A stretch of 64,000 nt of DNA from Photobacterium lipolyticum (GCF_003026475.1 NZ_PYMC01000004.1:186001-250000); one strand, 5' to 3'; positions 33,700 through 42,677 are shown, counted from the stretch's first letter. Notes: generated from the sequence alone by a model not told the origin. Numbers and translations: made by a program.

Positions 33700-34857
33700 T
33701 TAAGCCCTCTCAGTTGCAAATGGCGGCATGCGTCTGTGCTTAGATAACGTTATACCTAAAGCGTGGTAGATCCTCTTGGTTAACGGCCGATAGAGATCAT
33801 CGGCAACATAATTTTGCGCGATCTTAAACGAGGCTTTTCCTAACCGCCTTCGTAATTTTTCATTGTCCCGAAGCTGACGAATTTTCACGGCCAGATCGGC
33901 GGCATTTCCCGCTTGATACTTGACACAACTCTCACCGTCAACCAACACCTGATCCCAATAAGCGCCATCATCAGGGATCAAGATACAATGACCCGCCGCC
34001 ATCGCTTCTAAAATCGATAAACCAAACGGCTCACTCTGGCTGGTAGAAACAAAAATATTACTCTGTGCACGAATTGTATCAAGATGGTCTGGCATCTCAT
34101 GCCAATGCACCCGCTCCAATGCCACCGGCGCTTTTGATATCAACAGATTGATCTGTTTGGGTCGGATATAACAAATATGGGTTTGCGGGCGTTCGTTAAT
34201 ATCGAGCTGCTGCAACGCTTGAACAAAGAGATCTAAACCCTTCCACTTTAATAAAGATGCGGCCCAAAACAGTTGGGGGTGTTGCTGTTGGCAAGCTTGC
34301 GGCCAGTGCTTCAGTGATAGCCCATTATTAAACACCTGAAAGCGGTTAATATTAACAAGCTCTTCTGAAAAACCTCTGAACCTGTGAAGTGCATTTTGGA
34401 GCGACTCTTCTGTCGATGCCAAATAGAACACCGCATCTGCTTTTATTAAACAGCGCCCAATGCTCCGAGAGCATGCAACAGGCCCATGCACCAGTTGCAC
34501 CAGTACAAATCGAAACAGCAACCGGGCAAAATAGAGAGTGAAATCGCCCCCCGGACCGGAGGCTCCAATTACCATGTCAATTTTACCAAACCTGAGCCTG
34601 GCAATGATCAAATTAAAAACCAACAACAGATGCTTAATAAAGAAGAGTACACCTTGCGTTTTATTGGCTAACCACCTCATCTCCAGTAACTGAAGCTTCT
34701 TTATTGCCCCTCCCTGCCAAGACGTTGGATCTTTGGTGATCACAGTGATCGACACCTGATTACTATCTAAGGTCTTCAGCAAGCTTAAAGTGGCATTTTT
34801 GGAGCCGCCAGCAAAAGCGATACCATCCCAAACCAGAATATGTTTTTTTATTTTCAT
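33700..34857 (-). CDS. sypJ: SypJ-like glycosyltransferase
   Basis: A 385-residue GT-B enzyme. ATG 34857 (MKIKKHILVWDGIAFAGGSK) gives the expected N-terminal beta strand and glycine loop; the frame continues upstream only as overlap with sypI. The C-terminal half has LFWAASLLKWKGLDLFVQAL and SQSEPFGLSILEAMAAGH with the E-x7-E motif. It starts 13 bases after sypI and ends one base before the sypK start. Sugar specificity unknown. Confidence 0.88.
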   Translation of the reverse strand: MKIKKHILVWDGIAFAGGSKNATLSLLKTLDSNQVSITVITKDPTSWQGGAIKKLQLLEMRWLANKTQGVLFFIKHLLLVFNLIIARLRFGKIDMVIGASGPGGDFTLYFARLLFRFVLVQLVHGPVACSRSIGRCLIKADAVFYLASTEESLQNALHRFRGFSEELVNINRFQVFNNGLSLKHWPQACQQQHPQLFWAASLLKWKGLDLFVQALQQLDINERPQTHICYIRPKQINLLISKAPVALERVHWHEMPDHLDTIRAQSNIFVSTSQSEPFGLSILEAMAAGHCILIPDDGAYWDQVLVDGESCVKYQAGNAADLAVKIRQLRDNEKLRRRLGKASFKIAQNYVADDLYRPLTKRIYHALGITLSKHRRMPPFATERA

Positions 34858-34870
34858 CCGAAATTCCCGC

Positions 34871-36163
34871 TTAAACCACCGGTGATCTTTTAGGCCAGTA
34901 TTTTTGCCAAATGTCGCTGTGAGCAATTGAGCGCAGCAGGTTAAACCATGATGTGCCACGGCTTTTTATGTCGGTGTTTATTAACGCATGGTTGCTATAT
35001 GCCGTTATTAATTGCTCATATTGCGCAGTGACCTTAAAGACATTAGCTTGAATTGAAAATTGCACCTGAAGTCTTTCGTAACTTGCCGCCGCAAGTTGCA
35101 CGCGCAGCTCTGGCGCTAGCATTAACGCTTTTAAGTGACTAACCAGTTCGTCAACATCTCCGGGCTGATGCAACAAGCCTGTCTGCCTGTCCACTATGAC
35201 TTCTGGAATACCGCCCACTCTGGGGGCGGCAACCGCAACTCCCGCCAACGCGGCTTCCAATAAAACCAAGCCAAACACCTCTTCCCTGGCGGTGCTTAAC
35301 AAAAGATCGCATCCCCCTTTCAGGTGGCCAACAACATCAGGTTGTTCACCCAATAGAGTCACCCTGTGTTCCAGTTTCAGCTCAGATAACTGCTGCTCTA
35401 AATTTGCCCGTTGCTCCCCCTCACCAATGATCACCAGGTGCAGGTCAACACCCTGTTTTTCTAAGGCTGCACACGCCTCTATCGCGATATCGAATCCTTT
35501 ACGGAAGATAAGCGAGCCCACTGCAGCTATTAAAAAAGTACCGGGGGATAAATGTAACTTCTGCCGCAAATCCACCACGGGTTGCTGGCTAAGGTTTTGA
35601 ATAGCAACCCCATTGGCAATGACCGATAGCTTGCTTTCTGCCATGCCATCCCCCCGCAGCTGTTCAATCACCGGATGACTGACGCCGATAACATGATCAA
35701 CCTGATGAAGACCCAGTACCCAGCGCTGCCATAAGGGGTATCGGCTATGAATATGCGCAACCAGAGGCAATTGACAAGCCCGCGCCACCCAATTGAGCCA
35801 CTGGCAAGGCGCACCGCTATTGGCGTGGATTAGGTCAATGTTATATTGCTTTACTAACCCCATGCCTTGCCTGACTAACTGATAAAAGCCAATACAGTTA
35901 AACCGAGGTGGTTGCTCCGCGAAAAGAAGGGGAAAAGGCTGGCAGATAGTTGGAATATTTAATTCTTCCGCCTCCTTTTTTAAAACTTCACTGTTGCACC
36001 AAAGCACAGGGCGATAGTTTCGGCTATCAAGAAAAGTCAGCAGATCCAATAAGCAACGCTCACTGCCTCTTATCCACCCTTCGCCATAATGCACAAATAG
36101 GATATTTTTCCTGTTATTAGCAATATTATCTTTTCCTGATCGGTTTAATTTATTCTCCGTCAC
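34871..36163 (-). CDS. sypI: SypI-like family 4 glycosyltransferase
   Basis: A 430-residue GT4 enzyme. NILFVHYGEGWIRGSERCLL is the N-terminal loop, IHANSGAPCQWL and VAHIHSRYPLWQRW follow, and GSLIFRKGFDIAIEA, REEVFGLVLLEAALAG and GGIPEVIVDRQTGLL form the donor site. First gene of sypIJKL, it has a sigma-54 promoter about 45 bases upstream and an operator box beyond it. Donor sugar unknown. Confidence 0.9.
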   Translation of the reverse strand: MTENKLNRSGKDNIANNRKNILFVHYGEGWIRGSERCLLDLLTFLDSRNYRPVLWCNSEVLKKEAEELNIPTICQPFPLLFAEQPPRFNCIGFYQLVRQGMGLVKQYNIDLIHANSGAPCQWLNWVARACQLPLVAHIHSRYPLWQRWVLGLHQVDHVIGVSHPVIEQLRGDGMAESKLSVIANGVAIQNLSQQPVVDLRQKLHLSPGTFLIAAVGSLIFRKGFDIAIEACAALEKQGVDLHLVIIGEGEQRANLEQQLSELKLEHRVTLLGEQPDVVGHLKGGCDLLLSTAREEVFGLVLLEAALAGVAVAAPRVGGIPEVIVDRQTGLLHQPGDVDELVSHLKALMLAPELRVQLAAASYERLQVQFSIQANVFKVTAQYEQLITAYSNHALINTDIKSRGTSWFNLLRSIAHSDIWQKYWPKRSPVV

Positions 36164-36207
36164 AACCGTTTTCCCCCTTGCTTCTTTATTGTTATCTCTT
36201 TTGTAAA

Positions 36208-36224
36208 AGCAAGGAACAAACCAA
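36208..36224 (-). promoter_or_regulatory. Sigma-54 promoter of sypI
   Basis: Minus-strand TTGGTTTGTTCCTTGCT: -24 TTGG, conserved G before the N4 spacer, perfect -12 TTGCT and exact GG-N10-GC spacing. V. fischeri has a SypG-dependent promoter at the same gene. Confidence 0.8.
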
Positions 36225-36319
36225 GTTTTAATAAATTATTAATCGAACTGAAAATACTGCAGTACAGAGCAATACTGAAAATAAAATCAGCTGGTTATCC
36301 CGATTGGTATTAAGCAAAA

Positions 36320-36332
36320 GTGCAATTTGCAT
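36320..36332. promoter_or_regulatory. LuxO/SypG-type operator upstream of sypI
   Basis: GTGCAATTTGCAT matches the palindrome TTGCAWWWTGCAA at 11 of 13 positions, with only the two outermost bases wrong. It lies about 100 bases upstream of the sigma-54 promoter. Confidence 0.5.
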
Positions 36333-36345
36333 AACCATATTGCAA

Positions 36346-37359
36346 TTAACAGCTCACTTTTTGATAAATGGCAATCAACTGAGGGATCACGGTATCAGCA
36401 GAAAATTTCGTTGCTACCTGATATCGGGCTTGAAAGCGCAGACTCATTTGTTGCTCCGGCGGCATTGACAGCCATTGCCGGATTTTATCAACAAAAGCAT
36501 CAACATCTGCCACTGGCAGTAGCCAGCCGTTGCCTTCATGTTTGATCAACTCGGACAATGCGCCAACTTGAGTGGCCACCACAGGAATCCCCCGGCTCAT
36601 CGACTCCAACGCAGCCATTGGCATGCCTTCAAACAGTGAAGGCATAATTAATAAGCCGATCTCAGGCCAGATATTACTCATATCTGACTGGGCACCATGA
36701 AACTTTACATTCACAGGTGCCTGTTGCCGCAATTGGCGATCCAAAGGACCATCGCCATAGATATGAAAACAGTATTCAGGTAACTGCTTTGCAATCTCCA
36801 GCATAAATTGAGGGCCTTTCTCTTCGCTCAAGCGCCCCACAAATGCCAATTGCTGCCCTCTGCCGATTGCCACGTTATCGGTCTGTACAAAGTTGTTTAA
36901 CATCAAAGAGGCGACAGGTAATCGCTGTGAAATAGGCAGGCTTACTGTCAAACATTGCGCTGCCAACATGGCGCTGTATCTATCGATAAAGTCATAGACA
37001 GCCAACTTACCTTTGGTGATTTCCCCTGCATGATAAGTACTGACCACAGGTATCCCGCACAAAAAGCCAATGACACGCGAAACAATACCCGCTTTATAAC
37101 CATGGCTGTGAAGTAGCCGGGGTTTTTCTCTCTTAACCATCGGCCATAGCCTCCACACCGGATGCGACAAGGTTCGTACCCTGATGCCGAGATCAACCAA
37201 GGCATCTTTGAGTGGATGGCTGCCATAATCAGCCAAAAACACCACAGAAACGGGAAAGTGATGCTGGTGCAGCCCCGAAGCCAGCTGCAATATATGGGAC
37301 TCTATCCCGCCATTACGTTGGCTATCTACCAGTAGCCATATCTCTTTGCTCGATGCCAT
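36346..37359 (-). CDS. sypH: SypH-like family 4 glycosyltransferase
   Basis: A 337-residue GT4 enzyme. ATG 37359 (MASSKEIWLLVDSQRNGGIE) follows a strong GGGAGGAAAG ribosome site; the frame to 37428 is not needed. NGGIESHILQLASGL, LLHSHGYKAGIVSRV, FVGRLSEEKGPQFML and SLFEGMPMAALESMSRGIP are the acceptor and donor motifs. It is the first gene of the minus-strand syp block, 182 bases before sypI, and divergent from the rhodanese gene. In V. fischeri sypH directly follows sypG; here sypG is at the opposite end of the locus. Confidence 0.88.
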   Translation of the reverse strand: MASSKEIWLLVDSQRNGGIESHILQLASGLHQHHFPVSVVFLADYGSHPLKDALVDLGIRVRTLSHPVWRLWPMVKREKPRLLHSHGYKAGIVSRVIGFLCGIPVVSTYHAGEITKGKLAVYDFIDRYSAMLAAQCLTVSLPISQRLPVASLMLNNFVQTDNVAIGRGQQLAFVGRLSEEKGPQFMLEIAKQLPEYCFHIYGDGPLDRQLRQQAPVNVKFHGAQSDMSNIWPEIGLLIMPSLFEGMPMAALESMSRGIPVVATQVGALSELIKHEGNGWLLPVADVDAFVDKIRQWLSMPPEQQMSLRFQARYQVATKFSADTVIPQLIAIYQKVSC

Positions 37360-37542
37360 TTTCTTTCCTCCCGTGAGTAGCATATTGAAGCTACAAGCAA
37401 GGAGCAGGCCAAGCGAAGGATCTTTCACGACCTATACTCAATTGGGTTAATACATATCGTATTTTGGATTAAAGATGATCAAACGCTTTTTTTCCTGAGC
37501 TTTTCTTCATTATAATCAGAAATCTTCAATCAATTAGGTTTT

Positions 37543-38838
37543 ATGATGCACGCTATCAGCAAAACAGCATTACCTGTCATCATGCTTATCAGCTTTGATT
37601 TACAAGCGATCACCTTTGACGACCTATCAGTCACCCCCTCTTCGGATATTCAGGTAATAGACTGCCGCTCCAGCAACAACTATAACGGCTGGCCAGAAGC
37701 TGAAGCTAAACGTGGCGGGCATTTCCCAGGTGCAATCAATATCGATGCAGACTGGCTGAAAAGTATCGAACCAGCACAATTCAGGCAACTGCTGAGCGAG
37801 AAAAAGGTCATGGTTGATAAACCGACCTATATATATTGTGACAACGCGGCAAGCGCACTTGTGAGCTCAGCCCTGAAAGAGCAAGGTTTAACCACGGCTA
37901 ATATCATCGACCAACCAATTAACCTGTATTCTGGTCAACTCGATGCTCTGCCGCGCTTCCAGCAACTGGTTACGCCTGAGTGGGTAAAGCAAGTCGTGGA
38001 AGGTCAACAGCCTCATTATGCCCCCAAAAAAGGGTATAAATTAGTTGAAGTAGCGTGGGGGCCACCAACCAAATATCTTGCCTCTCACATTCCAACTGCG
38101 CTGTATCTCAATACCAATGAGATTGAATCAGAACCATGGTGGAACCGGGTCAGCGACGAGAAGTTAGCCAAGGTTATTCGAGAACTGGGCATTCGTTACG
38201 ATACCACGGTGATCCTGTATGGCCGTAATAACATGGCTGCCGCCCGCGCTGCCAACATCATGATGTATGCCGGTGTTGAAGATGTGCGTTTGCTTAACGG
38301 TGGTTGGAAAGCCTGGGTTAATGCCGGATACGTCACCGAACCGATGCTAAAAAGCAACACAACACCCGTCGATTTTGGCCGAAAAATTCCTGCAAATCCA
38401 GATCTGATCATTGATATACCTGAAGCTAAAGCCATGCTGGACAAGGCACCTGATACGCAATCATTAGTCAGTATCCGAACCTGGGATGAATATATCGGCA
38501 ATACCAGTGGTTATAAGTACATCGAACCCAAAGGACGTATTACTGGCTCTAAATGGGGTCACGCAGGTAGTGATGCCAATCATCTTGAAGATTTCCGCAA
38601 CCCTGATGACACCATGAAAAGTGCTAAAGACATCGAAAATCTCTGGCAGCAGTGGAATATCAATCAATCACAGCAAGTGTCTTTCTATTGCGGTACTGGC
38701 TGGCGTGCCTCTGAAACGTTCTTCTACGCCTATGTCATGGGATGGAAAAATATCAGCGTCTTTGATGGCGGCTGGTTCGAGTGGAGTGGCGACAAAGCCA
38801 ATCCGACTTCGACGGGTGACATTTCAGATAAAAAATAG
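37543..38838 (+). CDS. ynjE: Periplasmic triple-rhodanese sulfurtransferase (YnjE-like)
   Basis: A 431-residue exported protein (signal peptide ~1-23, ending LQA). Three rhodanese domains: the first (~30-150) has YIYCDNAASAL, the second (~165-290) has VILYGRNNMAAAR where the catalytic Cys is Gly, and the third (~300-425) has the active loop YCGTGWRASE. The length and third-domain active site match E. coli YnjE (435 residues), a thiosulfate sulfurtransferase. Cys in the first domain is not followed by a standard active loop, so only domain three is likely active. It is divergent from sypH and ends at a strong terminator. Confidence 0.87.
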   Translation: MMHAISKTALPVIMLISFDLQAITFDDLSVTPSSDIQVIDCRSSNNYNGWPEAEAKRGGHFPGAINIDADWLKSIEPAQFRQLLSEKKVMVDKPTYIYCDNAASALVSSALKEQGLTTANIIDQPINLYSGQLDALPRFQQLVTPEWVKQVVEGQQPHYAPKKGYKLVEVAWGPPTKYLASHIPTALYLNTNEIESEPWWNRVSDEKLAKVIRELGIRYDTTVILYGRNNMAAARAANIMMYAGVEDVRLLNGGWKAWVNAGYVTEPMLKSNTTPVDFGRKIPANPDLIIDIPEAKAMLDKAPDTQSLVSIRTWDEYIGNTSGYKYIEPKGRITGSKWGHAGSDANHLEDFRNPDDTMKSAKDIENLWQQWNINQSQQVSFYCGTGWRASETFFYAYVMGWKNISVFDGGWFEWSGDKANPTSTGDISDKK

Positions 38839-38860
38839 TCCGCAACAATGATACCTAACT

Positions 38861-38897
38861 AAATAAGCCACCAACAATAAATGATGGTGGCTTATTT
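38861..38897. terminator. Bidirectional hairpin terminator
   Basis: AAATAAGCCACCA pairs exactly with TGGTGGCTTATTT around an 11-base loop. It lies between the convergent ynjE and the DUF4037 gene and could terminate both. Confidence 0.8.
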
Positions 38898-38950
38898 ATA
38901 TTGGCTTGAACTTTTGCTACTGCCGCTATTTTATATGTAATCTCATCTAT

Positions 38951-39781
38951 CTAAAATGCACTCTCAATCTTGCTTGTAACCAAAAAGCCTTCTTCTTTTA
39001 ACACTGCGTTTAGATTATTAATGGTTTGATCAATAACTACCAAGATATCATCATTGCAAGTTCCAACATGCTTGATCAAATTACTCATGTTTTGCTCAAA
39101 TGATACCGGCAGCTTTTGGCATTTAGATTTTGCAATATCGATTAATCGCTTTTCCCCGGGATGAGGGTATTCATTAACAGCAAAAAGGATATCAAAATAG
39201 CTTGCAAGAAATTCGGCGATACGGTGATTGATGCTGATCACATCACCTCTTTTAAGTGCCTTTTGTATTTGCTTTCTATAAGCCGGCATTTTTTGACTGA
39301 GTAACGGATAGTTTTTAGTAATGATGTTGTTTTTCAATTCCGCCGGATAGTGAATCGCAAACTTTTCCTGCAGCGTCTTCGCTTTCCCCTTCGGATCATA
39401 GAGGATTTCTGAATTTATCAGATTTGACCAAAAACACGTTGTATAGCCAGTACTTGCCTGATGCTGAAAAAGCGTTCGCTCTAACTCTCCATCCAGCCAA
39501 TCCAGATCTCTGTATATTAGTTCAATCTCAGTGCCATCATTTAAAACACCATCATCTTCTGTCTCCCAGTATTGATTATTCACCTCCATGTATGAGCAAT
39601 ACTTGTCAGCGATCGCTTTTCGTACTGCTAACGGGATCTCTGCTGTCACATAAACATAGACATCATAATCAGACAAATGATCATTGGTGTTTATAGCTCT
39701 TGAGCCTGCTAATAAAATAGCCTCAACCTCAGGAAGCAATGAAAGACTACGCATCATGCCAGTAAAGTGGGGATTGCTCAT
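38951..39781 (-). CDS. Nucleotidyltransferase with DUF4037 domain
   Basis: A 276-residue protein. An N-terminal pol-beta-type nucleotidyltransferase core has the signature GSRAINTNDHLSDYDVYVYV (G-S-x...D-x-D), with a third acidic strand at TEIELIYRD. The C-terminal helical part fits DUF4037 and resembles antibiotic nucleotidyltransferases. It would transfer a nucleotide to a small molecule or protein; substrate unknown. Codon use is AT-rich compared with neighbours, suggesting recent acquisition. It is a single gene ending at the bidirectional terminator. Confidence 0.82.
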   Translation of the reverse strand: MSNPHFTGMMRSLSLLPEVEAILLAGSRAINTNDHLSDYDVYVYVTAEIPLAVRKAIADKYCSYMEVNNQYWETEDDGVLNDGTEIELIYRDLDWLDGELERTLFQHQASTGYTTCFWSNLINSEILYDPKGKAKTLQEKFAIHYPAELKNNIITKNYPLLSQKMPAYRKQIQKALKRGDVISINHRIAEFLASYFDILFAVNEYPHPGEKRLIDIAKSKCQKLPVSFEQNMSNLIKHVGTCNDDILVVIDQTINNLNAVLKEEGFLVTSKIESAF

Positions 39782-40090
39782 TATTACTTCATCCTCGTTT
39801 TAATACCGAATAATACGTTCAATACTATAAATTGAAACACGTAAACTCCCCGATAATTATTTATAAAATGCAGAAAGCGACTTTAACAATAAATCATCTG
39901 ATGCTTTATCTTCGGAAGAAAAATTAAAAATCGTAACAAAGACTACTCCAATTAGTATTACAAATAAACACTGCAATGCTATTTTATATATACCCAAACT
40001 TAACAAAAAAAGACAGCCAGAATTAGGTCTATAACCTTCTTCTGACTGCCATTCTGTTCTTTTCTTTGCGGTGTTATACCGGATAGTTGG
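39782..40090. other. AT-rich intergenic region with terminator
   Basis: No gene seen. At 40004-40050 a G-U-containing hairpin (GGCAGTCAGAA with TTCTGGCTGTC on the minus strand) followed by TTTTTTTG is the terminator of the aldo/keto reductase gene. TATACCCAAACTTAA just beside it resembles a degraded end of the MITE-like repeat. Confidence 0.6.
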
Positions 40091-40999
40091 TTATGGCACG
40101 CCATGCCCTTTCGATGCAGCCCATACACGGAACCACTGTTCGCGCGTCAGCTCGATACTGAGTGCTTCAACGGCCGCTTGCACGCGCTCTATCTTACCGG
40201 AACCGATGATTGGCAACGGATTCGATGGCAGACGCTTCACCCATGCGTAAATCACCTGATCGATACTCGCCGCACCGACTTCCTCGCGGATGGCTTCTAA
40301 CTCGTTGCGTACACGAACTTGTTGCTCTGACTGGCCAGAAAAGATATCGCCACCAGCCAGGCAAGACCAGGCCATCGGTTTAGTACGTTTCATTTGCAGT
40401 TGATCTAACGTGCCATCATGAACGACATCAAAGTTCAGGGGATTAATTTCAACCTGATTAGTCACCAGAGGTGCATCCAGACGAGATTGCAGCAAATCGA
40501 ACTGAGTATGCGAGAAATTCGACACGCCGAAATGGTTCACCTTGCCCTGTAGTTTGAGTTCAGCAAAAGCTTCTGCAACTTCGTCAGCATCCATTAATGC
40601 GTCAGGTCGGTGGATCAGCAAGACATCGATATTCTCAACATGCAGACGAGATAATGAATTGTTCACAGACTCAATAATGTGCTGCTTGCTGGTATCGTAA
40701 TGGTTGATTTTGCGATTAGGAAATTGCTCTGTGCATAAATTGATATCACACTTTGTCACTATCTCTATTTGGTCGCGAATACTCGGATCCAGCACGATGG
40801 CTTCACCAAATAGCTGCTCACACGAATAACCACCATAGATATCAGCATGATCGACCGTGGTTATTCCCAGCTCAATGTGCAGCTTCAAAAATGACAAACG
40901 CTCCTGCGCTGTCATGCCCCAATCAGCCAAACGCCAATAGCCTTGAACAAGCTCAGAAAATTGTGGGCCTTGCGGGGTTAATTCAACTTTTGCAACCAT
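40091..40999 (-). CDS. Aldo/keto reductase, YdhF-like
   Basis: A 302-residue (alpha/beta)8-barrel NADPH oxidoreductase. The catalytic tetrad lies in DHADIYGGYSCE (Asp, Tyr), VTKCDINL (Lys) and LLIHRPDALMD (His). NADPH-binding residues are in LPIIGSGKIERVQAAVEAL near the C-terminus. The N-terminal PQGPQFSELVQGYWRLADWG is the YdhF subgroup pattern. Substrate unknown. Its terminator lies at 40004-40050. Confidence 0.9.
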   Translation of the reverse strand: MVAKVELTPQGPQFSELVQGYWRLADWGMTAQERLSFLKLHIELGITTVDHADIYGGYSCEQLFGEAIVLDPSIRDQIEIVTKCDINLCTEQFPNRKINHYDTSKQHIIESVNNSLSRLHVENIDVLLIHRPDALMDADEVAEAFAELKLQGKVNHFGVSNFSHTQFDLLQSRLDAPLVTNQVEINPLNFDVVHDGTLDQLQMKRTKPMAWSCLAGGDIFSGQSEQQVRVRNELEAIREEVGAASIDQVIYAWVKRLPSNPLPIIGSGKIERVQAAVEALSIELTREQWFRVWAASKGHGVP

Positions 41000-41095
41000 G
41001 ATCTTTTTCCTCCCGAAAAATCTGTTTCCATCCTAGGCTTGTTTCTCAGAAGCCGCAATGCTACAAACGGAAAACCTCGAACTGGAGTACGAACT

Positions 41096-41158
41096 ATGAC
41101 ATTTGCCGAACGCCTGAAGACATTGATTGGTGAAGAGATCATCAGGGCAATCATTTGA
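41096..41158 (+). pseudogene. Remnant of a helix-turn-helix regulator start, doubtful
   Basis: A 20-codon frame after CTGGAGTAC reads MTFAERLKTLIGEEIIRAII and stops. It looks like the first helix of XRE-type repressors (MTFxERLKxLIG). With no continuation in any frame it would be a truncated relic. Support is slight. Confidence 0.25.
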
Positions 41159-41168
41159 TGCTATCACC

Positions 41169-41630
41169 TTAAAAGCTGATTAGCTTACGCCCTGTCGATT
41201 GGTCAGCTTTACTGGTCTCTTTGGGGGAAGATGATTTCTTCTGACCGCCTTTATTACCATTACTGCTTTTATTACCTTTCTTATTGGCCGTACTTTTATT
41301 GCTATTTTTAGCCTTTTTTTGTTGTGGTTTGTTCTCCGATGGTTTCTTTAATTTAGGCTTTACGGCTTCTTCTGACGGCTCCTGAACGGGCTGGTCACAA
41401 AGCACCACATAGTATTCTTCATTAAATTCGACCAAATCACCGTCATACATTTTACGGCGTTTGCGTTGCTCAAGTTCGCCGTTCACCGCCACATAACCTT
41501 CCGCGATAGCAAATTTGGCTTCACCACCACCACTCACCGCATTGGCAATTTTCAACACTTTATATAGTTCGATAGGCTGAGACGAGACCTCAATCCCAAT
41601 CGCTTCAACTTCAATTTCTTCCTGTGACAT
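41169..41630 (-). CDS. S4-domain RNA-binding protein (YbcJ-like) with Lys/Ser/Asn-rich tail
   Basis: A 153-residue protein from ATG 41630 (MSQEEIEVEAIGIEV). The S4 domain (~15-75) has ELYKVLKIANAVSGGGEAKF and YVAVNGELEQRKRRKMYDGD, as in E. coli YbcJ (about 70 residues). A tail of roughly 70 residues follows, made almost only of Lys, Ser, Asn, Gly and Gln (KKAKNSNKSTANKKGNKSS), probably disordered and RNA-binding. The frame to 41720 is rejected because the S4 family starts near 41630. It is divergent from the RIO kinase gene across about 190 bases. Confidence 0.85.
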   Translation of the reverse strand: MSQEEIEVEAIGIEVSSQPIELYKVLKIANAVSGGGEAKFAIAEGYVAVNGELEQRKRRKMYDGDLVEFNEEYYVVLCDQPVQEPSEEAVKPKLKKPSENKPQQKKAKNSNKSTANKKGNKSSNGNKGGQKKSSSPKETSKADQSTGRKLISF

Positions 41631-41819
41631 TTGCCTGGCTCTAATCGTTACCAATAATAATGTGAATTCTACCGCACAAAGCCAGCTTAGGGTTAGCAAT
41701 GTTAAGGTACGCGGTTGCAACGGGCGTAGTAAAGGGTTTGTTCAAAGTCAACCTGGGCCGGAATAACATTACGCATAAAAAAGTTCGTGCTAATGGCCAG
41801 TTTAAGGTATAAAGACGCG

Positions 41820-42677
41820 ATGAAGATACCGAAAAGAATCCAGCCACTGGTTGATGACGGCTTAGTGGATGAAGTCATCCGCCAGCTGATGAGCGGCAAA
41901 GAAGCCAGCGTCTATGTAGTACGCTGCGGCAATGATATTCGCTGCGCGAAAGTCTACAAGGAAGCAGATAAGCGCAGCTTTAAACAAGCCGTACAATACC
42001 GCGAAGGCCGCAAGGTACGAAATAGCCGCCGCGCCCGTGCGATGGAGAAAGGCTCCAAGTTTGGCCGTGAGCAGCAGGAACAAGTTTGGCAAAGTGCCGA
42101 AGTCGATGCGCTCTATACGTTAGCCGCTGCTGGTGTGCGAGTTCCCCAGCCTTATGGCTGCTTTGATGGCGTTTTGCTAATGGAGCTGGTCACTGATGAT
42201 GAAGGCTTGGTTGCCCCACGCCTGAACGATGTGTCAATGTCTGCCGAACAAGCTCGTGAAGACCATGCCGTTGTAATGGAATATGTTAAGCGCATGCTTT
42301 GCGCCGGGCTGATACATGGTGATCTGTCAGAATTTAATGTCTTGGTGGATGAATACGGCCCCGTCATTATCGACCTTCCTCAAGCTGTCGATGCCGCAGC
42401 CAATAACAATGCTCAATGGATGCTGGCGCGAGATGTCAATAATATGACGAGCTACTACGCTCAGTACGCCCCCGAACTACTAGACAGCCAGTACGCCAAA
42501 GAAATCTGGGCCCTGTTTGAAGCCGGTGAATTGCACCCTGACGTTGAACTAACGGGTCAGTTTGAAGAAAGCACAGAAGTGGCTGATGTCGATTCCGTGC
42601 TAGAAGAGATTAAAGCGGTTTTTGCCGAAGAACAAGATCGTCGCGAACGACTGCGCGAAGCAGAAGAGCTGGGGTAA
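41820..42677 (+). CDS. RIO-type serine protein kinase
   Basis: A 285-residue RIO1-family kinase of bacteria. ATG 41820 gives the family start MKIPKRIQPLVDDGLVDEV; a longer frame from 41787 is possible. GKEASVYVV is the nucleotide-binding strand, with Lys in CAKVYKEA. HGDLSEFNVLV is the catalytic loop (Asp, Asn) and IIDLPQAVD the metal-binding Asp region. The C-terminus is an acidic, coiled-coil-like tail. Archaeal and eukaryotic RIO kinases act on ribosome maturation; the bacterial target is unknown. It lies close to an S4 RNA-binding gene and fusA2. Confidence 0.9.
   Translation: MKIPKRIQPLVDDGLVDEVIRQLMSGKEASVYVVRCGNDIRCAKVYKEADKRSFKQAVQYREGRKVRNSRRARAMEKGSKFGREQQEQVWQSAEVDALYTLAAAGVRVPQPYGCFDGVLLMELVTDDEGLVAPRLNDVSMSAEQAREDHAVVMEYVKRMLCAGLIHGDLSEFNVLVDEYGPVIIDLPQAVDAAANNNAQWMLARDVNNMTSYYAQYAPELLDSQYAKEIWALFEAGELHPDVELTGQFEESTEVADVDSVLEEIKAVFAEEQDRRERLREAEELG

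Noticed and set aside
12862-37359. Assignment to the V. cholerae vps cluster
   Set aside because: vps lacks the STAS/RsbW-PP2C partner switch and the SypF/SypG relay genes present here.
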